Shown here: positions 9,987 to 15,987 of the stretch, piece after piece
How the letters are laid out: each line of letters begins with the position of its first letter
Numbering within the stretch: position 1 is the first letter of the stretch
The notes under the pieces: generated by a model
What the model was told of the DNA's origin: nothing
The model's database searches: none
What the model saw: only the letters and a program-made list of their open reading frames with translations
DNA from: JAAFIP01 sp031367325
Lineage (GTDB): Bacteria; Pseudomonadota; Gammaproteobacteria; Burkholderiales; Burkholderiaceae_C
Length of the DNA stretch: 64,000 bases
Assembly: GCA_031367325.1 (NCBI GenBank)
Contig: JANLPQ010000018.1
Coordinates: 25,234 to 89,233 of the forward strand
Direction of reading: 5' to 3'
Translations under genes and position numbers: made by a program

Positions 9987-11972
9987 TTAACCAATCTCAA
10001 TTCCAACAGCTAGAGGTTGTGTGGCTTCCGGCAAATTTGACATTGGTATCCAGTTCTCACGCTTGTGTATTTTTTCGTCAAATATTTCATCAGGCAAATT
10101 ATCAAAAAAGTACAACGGTGTTTCAGTTTCAGTTGTTGGTTGCTCTATGCTCGGGCCCGGCACCGCCCACAAGTTGTAACTATGGCGAGTAACAATCAAA
10201 TCGTCTTTGGCACGTGTGAGAGCAACATATAAAACACGCCGTTCCTCTTCAACCTCATCCTCGTCACCTAGTGCGTATTGCGAGGGATACGCGCCAGGTG
10301 AGACGTTGATAACGTAACAGACTTTGCTTTCCGTACCTTTTGCCGAATGAACTGTAATGAGGGTCACAACATCATTTGTCTCTAGTCGATCTACATGACT
10401 ATGATGCACAGGATCAAGAAGGTATTCTTCAATGAAAGCCAGGATCGAAGTATGTTTCTCAGCAAGTTTTTCAACAAGACGGAAATCCCTTCGACGTCTA
10501 TCCCAATCTTGATTTTTATACTTCTCCGATAAAACTTCTTCCATTGCTTTAACCGCACTAGAAATTGCGCTTGAAACTGCACCCTGTAGTTCTTTCACGA
10601 TATTTACTACCAAGGCAGCGGTCTCTGGAATTTTGGATTCGCTCACAAGAACAGATATACAACCTTCAAGCGTGTCCTCAGAAAGAATACGCTCGATTAC
10701 ATTAGTTGCGGTGACTTCACCCACACCATGCCACAGTGTGAGAAATCTCATCCATCCGATTTCATCTTGCGGATTCGCAACAAGGCGCAAAACGGAAAGA
10801 ACGTCGCGAACGTGCGCTGACTCCATCAATTTAGTGCCGCCAATGAATTGGTATGGAATTTCCTTTGCCAAGAGTGAGCTCTCAACGACGCGCGCTGCAA
10901 ACGCAGAGCGTGACAGGATCATGTGATCTCGCCAGCTATTACCGGCTCCTCTTTTTTCCAATATATCTTCTGCAATCCATCGACCTTCTTCCCACTCATT
11001 TGCGAATGTATGAAGTTGAGGTCGATTTCCTAGTCCACGCGCAGCCACCAACACCTTATCGTAATTTAGTGGGCTTTCAGCAAGAAGCCAATTTGACACA
11101 TCCAAAATTTCTTGAGTTGAGCGGTAATTTTTTTCCAATTTTAGGGTGGTAGAGTTTTCAACTCGTTCAGAAAAACTGTGAACGTTTCTAAAATCAGCCC
11201 CTCGAAAACCATAGATCGACTGGGCATCATCCCCGACGCAGAATATAGTGACATGCTTTCGTAATGGGTCAATCAGCTTCCACTGAAGTGGATTGGTATC
11301 TTGCATTTCGTCAACAAGTATGTAATCGTACTGATTTCCTACCCAAGCACAGGTTTCTGGTGTTGATGACATTCGAGTTGCAACAACATCAAGTATGTCA
11401 TCGTAGTCAAGATATCTCCGATCTCTCTTTCTTGCTTCGTAGGCAAGCATGATGGGGGCAATCTGATCTTTTTTATCGTAAGCCTCTGGTGCTTTCTTTT
11501 TAAGCGTTACGTCTAGCGACTGCCTCGTATTTCTAGCGAATGAATATATATCTAAGAGTTCCTTTGCAGTAGGAAGTACCGATGAACTTTTTTTGCCACG
11601 CAAGACTTTGAATAACAGTAATTGATCGTCACGATCTATTATTGAGTAGCCTTTACTGCCAAACGCCATAGGTGCACTTCTAATAAGTGACATGCACCAT
11701 GTATGAAATGTCGACGCTTTTAGTCCCTCAGCTACAGCTCCCAAATGGACGCTAACCCGCTCCACTATTTCAGATGCAGATCGCCTTGTAAAAGTGAGAA
11801 TTTGAATTCTGTTGGCTGGTGTCCCGTTAGAAATCAGAAAAGCGGCCCGGGCAATAATAGTTTTCGTTTTTCCGCATCCCGCACCAGCCAAGACTAAAGC
11901 GTGTTGGCGCTGCATGCATGCGGCTAATCTTTGTGGTTCGTTTAATTCTGAAAGAAGCGATTCAATGCTCAT
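9987..11972 (-). CDS. UvrD/Rep-family superfamily 1 DNA helicase
   Basis: This 661-residue protein has the complete SF1A motif set in order: Walker A LAGAGCGKTKTIIARAA (about 30-46), IQILTFTRRSASEIVERV, Walker B LVDEMQDTNPLQW, VGDDAQSIYGFRGAD, LEKNYRSTQEIL, VTLITVHSAKGTESKVCYVI and VLYVALTRAKDDL. These enzymes move 3' to 5' on single-stranded DNA. It is slightly shorter than housekeeping UvrD or Rep (about 670-720 residues) and its last 60 residues are not conserved to my eye. The AT-rich island, convergence with an FRG gene and two small genes upstream in the same direction suggest an accessory helicase rather than the cell's main UvrD. Confidence 0.9.
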   Translation of the reverse strand: MSIESLLSELNEPQRLAACMQRQHALVLAGAGCGKTKTIIARAAFLISNGTPANRIQILTFTRRSASEIVERVSVHLGAVAEGLKASTFHTWCMSLIRSAPMAFGSKGYSIIDRDDQLLLFKVLRGKKSSSVLPTAKELLDIYSFARNTRQSLDVTLKKKAPEAYDKKDQIAPIMLAYEARKRDRRYLDYDDILDVVATRMSSTPETCAWVGNQYDYILVDEMQDTNPLQWKLIDPLRKHVTIFCVGDDAQSIYGFRGADFRNVHSFSERVENSTTLKLEKNYRSTQEILDVSNWLLAESPLNYDKVLVAARGLGNRPQLHTFANEWEEGRWIAEDILEKRGAGNSWRDHMILSRSAFAARVVESSLLAKEIPYQFIGGTKLMESAHVRDVLSVLRLVANPQDEIGWMRFLTLWHGVGEVTATNVIERILSEDTLEGCISVLVSESKIPETAALVVNIVKELQGAVSSAISSAVKAMEEVLSEKYKNQDWDRRRRDFRLVEKLAEKHTSILAFIEEYLLDPVHHSHVDRLETNDVVTLITVHSAKGTESKVCYVINVSPGAYPSQYALGDEDEVEEERRVLYVALTRAKDDLIVTRHSYNLWAVPGPSIEQPTTETETPLYFFDNLPDEIFDEKIHKRENWIPMSNLPEATQPLAVGIEIG

Positions 11973-12022
11973 TTATTATCCAAGGCGTGCTTTTGCAAAT
12001 ATCATTTTGATTTAAAAAGCAA

Positions 12023-12256
12023 TTAAATATCTGCAAGTTTCTCTACAGCGATCATACATTTTTGTAAAGAGCCGCCACATACAAGTAAATCAGCACCACA
12101 CAGCACATTCATAACAAACTTTTTTTTAACTAATGAATGCTTGTGAGCACACCAAGGCGTGCAAGTTTTTACAATTTCGGCAGGTTGACGATCTGAACGA
12201 ATTTCTCGGCTTGTGAGCACATTAATTTCTTCGCGATAAAAATAACATTTACTCAT
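12023..12256 (-). CDS. Small cysteine-containing hypothetical protein
   Basis: I do not recognise this 77-residue protein. It has six cysteines (4, 32, 36, 53, 60 and 67), including a CTPWCAHKH segment that could bind metal. A strong Shine-Dalgarno site (AAGGAG) ends 9-10 bases before the ATG at 12256, which supports real translation. It lies 50 bp upstream of the helicase gene on the same strand and may share its transcript. No membrane segment is seen; VLCGADLLVCGGS is only mildly hydrophobic. Function unknown. Confidence 0.5.
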   Translation of the reverse strand: MSKCYFYREEINVLTSREIRSDRQPAEIVKTCTPWCAHKHSLVKKKFVMNVLCGADLLVCGGSLQKCMIAVEKLADI

Positions 12257-12366
12257 GATTTTTAGTCTCCTTGTAACGTGAATGAGCTGAATTTATTAAA
12301 ACAGACCAAATCTAGTGGAATAAATTTGGCAAACTACATCTGTAGAAAAAATTGAAACTTTTTGAA

Positions 12367-12669
12367 TTACTTTCCAATAGACTTGGAGTTCACTGGTGCC
12401 CAAACTGCACTGCACGCGCTGCAAATCAACGGATTTGAGTGGTAGCGACGATCTGCGCCACCATCGATCCTGCCGAATCTATAACGTGGTCCAATTTGAC
12501 TTCTGCAATGACTACACATTGGACGGTTGACTTGCTGAATGTAGGCGATGATCGCTGCACAAACAATAAGTATCGTGCCCCATAACCAGCCGAGGCTGTA
12601 AAAGAAAAGGTAGAAAAATATCCCAATCACAAATATTGCAATTAGCAAACTGTCAGACTTTTGCCTCAT
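12367..12669 (-). CDS. Small membrane protein with C-terminal zinc-ribbon-like cysteines
   Basis: This 100-residue protein is not recognised. Residues 8-24 (LLIAIFVIGIFFYLFFY) and about 27-45 (GWLWGTILIVCAAIIAYI) form two likely transmembrane helices. They are followed by CSHCRSQIGPRYRFGR and, after about 20 residues, CSACSAVW. The CxxC...CxxC spacing is that of a zinc ribbon on the cytoplasmic side. GGAG lies 5 bases before the ATG. It is upstream of the helicase and the Cys-rich small gene on the same strand, inside the AT-rich island. Confidence 0.6.
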   Translation of the reverse strand: MRQKSDSLLIAIFVIGIFFYLFFYSLGWLWGTILIVCAAIIAYIQQVNRPMCSHCRSQIGPRYRFGRIDGGADRRYHSNPLICSACSAVWAPVNSKSIGK

Positions 12670-13178
12670 TGTTTCTCCATTTTTATTTGCTAGTGAATTG
12701 TATCAAGCAGGCTAAATTATGTATCTTAAAGCTAACACAATTTTCAGTATACGAATCCATTCAAAATACCAAAATTGCTCTGTAAATAATAGCAATTTAT
12801 TAAATATTCACGTCGGGAAATGCTTAATTCGGCAGTATAAATCCACAACTCGCTATAAGCAGCGGGCAGCAGATAGGCAGCGCAGGCAGTGGGTGTTACG
12901 CGCACACCTCATCACTCATTGACAGTCGTGGCTGATCAAGACTCACCGCACAATACGACCCAACATATACACAACAGATGTAGTTGACGTATCGCACAGT
13001 GCGCGCTGCAGCGAAGAATCATCGCAGTGGGCACTGTGACTGTAGGCGCTTATCTTGGTTTGGGTGATAACTTTGCAGACCCACACGAGCACTGGTTTAG
13101 CTTGAAGTTGAAGCTTAATTACTATGCATTTAATAGCTGTCTGAGCAATAATTACTTGGGCTAACGCTAATTTAACGT
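12670..13178. other. Gene-free stretch, 509 bp
   Basis: No convincing gene is seen. It separates the AT-rich helicase island from the toxin-antitoxin cluster. It holds an inverted repeat CACAGTGC (12995-13002) / GCACTGTG (13031-13038) and dispersed repeat copy 3 near its right end. A 67-codon plus-strand frame at 12719 has no ribosome site or family likeness. Confidence 0.6.
13121..13168 (+). repeat. Dispersed repeat copy 3, intergenic
   Basis: ACTATGCATTTAATAGCTG, then TCTGAGCAATAATTACTTGG and GCTAACGCTAA. The core has one or two changes. It lies just beyond the DUF2442 stop codon, between the helicase island and the toxin-antitoxin cluster. Confidence 0.75.
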
Positions 13179-13544
13179 TTAATCAGCGTGCAAAACGGCC
13201 TGTTTCTTCGGCCTACCGCCCAGCTTGCCATTGGCTCGAGACGACTGTGCTTTGGCGGCGCTAGCGGTACGGCCTCCATCTGCGCCTATTTCGGCCATCC
13301 ATTTTTTGGTACCCAGCACGCCTTTGACCAGGCTTTGCACGTTCAGGTCTGCGTCCAGCTTGGGCCAATGCAGGCCCAGGCCAGCAGCTTGAATCTGGAT
13401 GGTGCGCAGGTCGCTCACTTTGGCGCCTGCCAAGCTTTCGGCCCGCTGTACCGGGAACTCGAATGCGCAGCCATTGTTTAGCTCTACGTGGATGCGCCCC
13501 GCCTCGTAGCGGGCGGCGGTGGCCAGCGGGCCACGGGCTAGCAA
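13179..13544 (-). CDS. DUF2442-type protein, 5' end disturbed
   Basis: The C-terminal 110 residues match the DUF2442 pattern as I remember it: RYEAGRIHVELNNGCAFEFP, then LRTIQIQAAGLGLHWPKLDA and DLNVQSLVKGVLGTKKWMAE, ending in a basic SSRANGKLGGRPKK tail. Family members often accompany ParE/RelE-like genes and may act as antitoxin-like regulators. The frame extends upstream to 13820, but that part is a shadow of the ParE gene. I put a provisional TTG start at 13544. Just upstream, the next frame reads LQVAQRIAAAN, which looks like the missing N-terminus. A one-base deletion near 13545-13550 probably broke the gene, so it may be a pseudogene. Confidence 0.6.
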   Translation of the reverse strand: MLARGPLATAARYEAGRIHVELNNGCAFEFPVQRAESLAGAKVSDLRTIQIQAAGLGLHWPKLDADLNVQSLVKGVLGTKKWMAEIGADGGRTASAAKAQSSRANGKLGGRPKKQAVLHAD

Positions 13545-13617
13545 GCGTTGGCGGCGGCAATTCTCTGCGCAACCTGGAGAGAGTTGAGTTGGCCGCGCCC
13601 TCGCCCTCGCCGTCTGG

Positions 13618-13836
13618 CTAATGCCGATCTGACAACACGCGGCGCAGGGTCTTGGGGTTGCGCCTTGCGTCCAAGACGGCGGCAACAGTGGCAGTCTTGT
13701 CATCAAACTGGTAGTAAATCGAGAACGGAAAACGCTTGGACGCGGTGCGATACGGGCCGGGGTCTTGTAGCTCGTAAAACGCATAGCCGTCCAGCAAATC
13801 GCCCTCGGCTGAGGGCGCAATTTGCACTTTATGCAT
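13618..13836 (-). CDS. ParE/RelE-like toxin, internally shortened
   Basis: This 72-residue protein starts like a ParE/RelE toxin (MHKVQIAPSAEGDLLDGYAF, then YELQDPG) and ends like one (ASKRFPFSIYYQFDDKTATV, then AAVLDARRNPKTLRRVL). Full-size relatives are about 95-100 residues. The missing part is the middle: after YELQDPG one expects the second helix and a GYHR-type motif, but the sequence goes straight to PYRTASKRF. An in-frame deletion of roughly 25 residues is likely, and the toxin is probably inactive. It overlaps its antitoxin gene by 8 bases. Confidence 0.75.
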   Translation of the reverse strand: MHKVQIAPSAEGDLLDGYAFYELQDPGPYRTASKRFPFSIYYQFDDKTATVAAVLDARRNPKTLRRVLSDRH

Positions 13837-14062
13837 TGCGCTGGCTATTTAATTGCGCGGCTTGGGTGAGGATGCGGGCTTTGGCGTCGGCCCAGTCTGT
13901 GGCCTGGCCGGCTTCGATCTCGCGCACGCGCTGCGCCAGCACATCAGCATGCCAAGCGGGGCTGGGGTCGTAGGCGCTGTCGTGCGAGAGTGATTCCGAC
14001 AGCACTTCCATGGCTTCTAGGCGCTGGGCAAGCGGCAGGGTGCTTAGTTCGGCCATGTTCAT
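13829..14062 (-). CDS. Addiction-module antitoxin (TIGR02574-like)
   Basis: This 77-residue protein resembles the 'putative addiction module component' family, which pairs with ParE/RelE toxins. Typical features are ELSTLPLAQRLEAMEVLSES near the start, then SPAWHADVLAQRVREIEAGQ and DWADAKARIL. The 8-base overlap with the downstream toxin and the shared strand fit a toxin-antitoxin operon with the antitoxin first. It looks intact while its toxin partner is shortened, as expected for a module being lost safely. Confidence 0.75.
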   Translation of the reverse strand: MNMAELSTLPLAQRLEAMEVLSESLSHDSAYDPSPAWHADVLAQRVREIEAGQATDWADAKARILTQAAQLNSQRNA

Positions 14063-14179
14063 GGTGAAGTCTTGGTTGAGGTTCTGTATTGGTCAGAGAT
14101 TGAATTTAAATCCTACTGCTCGGGTCGCTGTTATCGCGGTGCTGGTAGCTCTTTACGAACCCTAGTCAGATACCTTTTA

Positions 14180-14470
14180 TTAACCGTGCAATGGCTGCGC
14201 CGTCAATTTGACACCCAAGGCCTTGCACACCCGTGCAATGGTGTCAAAGCGTGGCTGCGCGTCGGCGCGCAAGGCTTTGTACAACGCCTCGCGGCCAATG
14301 CCTGCGTCTTGCGCAATTTGGGCCATGCCCCGTGCGCGCGCAATGTCGCCTAGCGCGGCAGCCAGCAGGCCGGGGCTGCCATCTTCCAGCATATCGGTAA
14401 GGTAGTCTGCAATAGACTGCTCGTCATCCAAGTATTTGGCAGGGTCGAATGGGATGGTTTTAACGGTCAT
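14180..14470 (-). CDS. higA: HigA-type antidote protein (XRE HTH)
   Basis: This 96-residue protein matches the 'addiction module antidote' family. PFDPAKYLDDEQSIADYLTD near the N-terminus is followed by a helix-turn-helix (GMAQIAQDAGIGREALYKAL) and a segment FDTIARVCKALGVKL. Members neutralise HigB/Gp49-like RelE toxins and repress their operon. Its ATG overlaps the toxin stop codon (ATGA), so the order is toxin then antitoxin, as in higBA. The antitoxin reads through intact although the toxin has a premature stop. Confidence 0.85.
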   Translation of the reverse strand: MTVKTIPFDPAKYLDDEQSIADYLTDMLEDGSPGLLAAALGDIARARGMAQIAQDAGIGREALYKALRADAQPRFDTIARVCKALGVKLTAQPLHG

Positions 14471-14811
14471 GGTTGTTTGCCTTTCATGGTTTGCGTGGCT
14501 TTAAGCTGCGCGGCTTTCAAAATGGATGCCAGCTCGATGGCGCGGTCAATATCTTTTTGCTGGTTGGATTTGTCGCCCCCGCCTAGTGCAATCACCAGCA
14601 CGGTGTCCATTTGGGTGACGTAAATGCGATAGCCTGCGCCAAAATGCTCTCTGAGCTCAGTCACACCCGAGCCCACGGCTTTGCAGTCACCTCACAAACC
14701 CGTGACCAACTTTGCCAGCCGCGAGACCATGCGAATACGCGTTCGTTTGTCCAGCGACTGAACCCAGGTTTCGAATATGTCGGTAGTTTCTATCTGGTAG
14801 ATTGCCGCAAT
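14467..14811 (-). pseudogene. higB: HigB/Gp49-like toxin with an in-frame TGA
   Basis: One continuous frame carries both halves of a HigB-like toxin. The upstream half is YQIETTDIFETWVQSLDKRT then RIRMVSRLAKLVTGL. It meets a TGA at 14692-14694 and continues as GDCKAVGSGVTELREHFGAG, YRIYVTQMDTVLVIALGGGD and KSNQQKDIDRA. Intact relatives are about 100 residues and have no break at this point (usually LG-GDVKPVG-GV), so TGA replaced a sense codon. No ATG is seen at the expected start (about 14811), so a second lesion is possible. A GTG at 14676 could restart translation, but the product would lack the first helices. Confidence 0.8.
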
Positions 14812-14892
14812 TGTATTCGATCGAATACTTTGTCAAAATTTGACCCAGATGCTTAATAGCTACTTTCCCAGAATTACGCATAAATACGCATA

Positions 14893-14908
14893 ACACATAA
14901 TTATGTGT
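14893..14908. promoter_or_regulatory. 16-bp perfect palindrome, candidate operator of the RHH-PIN pair
   Basis: ACACATAATTATGTGT is perfectly symmetric, 50 bases upstream of the RHH gene start. A possible -10 (TAGAAT, 14908-14913) abuts it and related half-sites (ACGCATA) lie just upstream. RHH antitoxins bind such palindromes to autorepress; binding here is inferred. Confidence 0.6.
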
Positions 14909-14957
14909 AGAATGATATTAGCGATTAAACATCGCCGATTACCTCCAAGGAACCACC

Positions 14958-15314
14958 ATGGCCGCATCTTCCACCGTTAACTTCACAGGCGCTGTAGACC
15001 GCGCGTTGCTACGGCGTGCCAAGGTCATTGCTGCACAGAACGACACGTCGATTAACGCGCTGTTTAACGCGGAGCTGCGTTATTTGGTGGAGACTTTTGA
15101 TGCGGCGCAGGCATCGGGCAACCAGAACTACCCTAATTTGCTGGCGTTTTCGCTTGGGCAAAGAGATACGCAGGCCACGATGGACAAGCTGGGCATTGAT
15201 AGCTTTGAAGACTTGTTTTTACTGATGGCGCAGGCGCACTTGCCTATGCCGCGCTTAGCTGATGCCGCTACGGATGCGATGGTGCAGGCGCTGCACACGT
15301 TGCCTACTGCCTAG
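14958..15314 (+). CDS. Ribbon-helix-helix antitoxin-like protein
   Basis: This 118-residue protein has a short N-terminal ribbon-helix-helix-like segment: STVNFTGAVDRALLRRAKVI (strand then helix) followed by AAQNDTSINALFNAELRYLV. Such folds bind DNA as dimers. The C-terminal 70 residues would wrap the toxin. A good Shine-Dalgarno (AAGGAAC) precedes the ATG. It is 15 bp upstream of a PIN-domain gene, the standard VapBC-like order. The palindrome at 14893-14908 is its likely operator. Confidence 0.7.
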   Translation: MAASSTVNFTGAVDRALLRRAKVIAAQNDTSINALFNAELRYLVETFDAAQASGNQNYPNLLAFSLGQRDTQATMDKLGIDSFEDLFLLMAQAHLPMPRLADAATDAMVQALHTLPTA

Positions 15315-15329
15315 GCCGCCGCACAGCCT

Positions 15330-15845
15330 ATGCCGCAGTCTGCGCAAGACATTACCCTGCTGCCCGATGCGGGGCCGCTGATCACCCTGGCCTACGCGAA
15401 CGCACTGGACGTGTTGTTCAAACCCGGCTGGCGTGTAGGAGTGGTTGACATGGTGCTGCACGAAGTTACCCGCAGCCAAACACCCACCAGTGAAAAGCTT
15501 ACGCAGTGGGCCGCGCAGTCTAATGTAGACATCCTGCCTACGCAAACACTGGCTATGCATCTTAAAAACCCGCTGCGCAAAGCCCGTTTGGGTGAGCAAG
15601 CTATTCAAGAAACGTTGAACCAGTTTGCCTTAAGCGAAACTCCGCACAACGCCGTGCTGTTGTTTGAAGATCATGCCATTGCACGCAACACTTTCTTTGT
15701 GCCGCCGGGTTGCCAAAAAGTCAGTACCCGGGCGTTTTTAAACATCCTAGAGCAAAAAGGCTGGATTGAAAGTGCCAGCGCTATTGAGCGCGCTGCAGTT
15801 CAAGCGGGTAGGCAGTTTTCGCAGTTACGGTTTCCGCCTCTGTAA
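15330..15845 (+). CDS. PIN-domain (VapC-like) toxin
   Basis: This 171-residue protein shows PIN-domain features. DAGPLITLAYANALDVLF gives the first catalytic Asp at residue 13. A second acidic position is VVDMVLHEV and a C-terminal one is LLFEDHAIARNTFF. PIN toxins are Mg-dependent RNases, often cutting tRNA or rRNA. It is longer than typical VapC (about 130 residues), closer to the DUF3368-like PIN group. It follows the RHH gene by 15 bp. No lesion is visible, so this may be the only intact pair of the cluster besides hipBA. Confidence 0.72.
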   Translation: MPQSAQDITLLPDAGPLITLAYANALDVLFKPGWRVGVVDMVLHEVTRSQTPTSEKLTQWAAQSNVDILPTQTLAMHLKNPLRKARLGEQAIQETLNQFALSETPHNAVLLFEDHAIARNTFFVPPGCQKVSTRAFLNILEQKGWIESASAIERAAVQAGRQFSQLRFPPL

Positions 15846-15934
15846 AATTTTGGTTTGCACTAGCGCTGCTTGAGTTGAACCAAGTTAGAAGTATTGCGAG
15901 TTTGGAAAGCACAATTTATAAGCGTTTTAGCCGT

Positions 15935-15978
15935 TCTAGGCCGTAGAACCTGCTCAAGCAGCTATGAAATTTATAGTA
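15935..15978 (-). repeat. Dispersed repeat copy 4, between the PIN gene and dnaE
   Basis: Read on the plus strand: TCTAGGCCGTAGAAC, CTGCTCAAGCAGCTATG, AAATTTATAGT. It belongs to the sub-type with the TTCTACGGCC tail, shared with copy 9 at 43786. It lies within the 3' intergenic gap of two convergent genes. Confidence 0.85.
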
Positions 15979-15987
15979 CCCGCATGC

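Noticed and set aside
12719..12922. 67-codon plus-strand frame
   Set aside because: No ribosome site, no recognisable family; basic, low-complexity composition.
13545..13820. N-terminal extension of the DUF2442 frame to 13820
   Set aside because: It lies antiphase over the ParE-like gene and has no family likeness; the recognisable domain begins after about 13540.
14692..14694. higB TGA as a selenocysteine codon
   Set aside because: Toxins of this family have no selenocysteine at this place, and I see no obvious SECIS-like hairpin immediately downstream.
14687..14896. 69-codon minus-strand frame over higB
   Set aside because: It is the wrong frame for the HigB-like upstream half, which reads cleanly in the next frame.
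15858..15892. Weak resemblance to the dispersed repeat (GCGCTGCTTGAGTTGAACCA)
   Set aside because: Core partly matches but the flanks do not; too degenerate to count.
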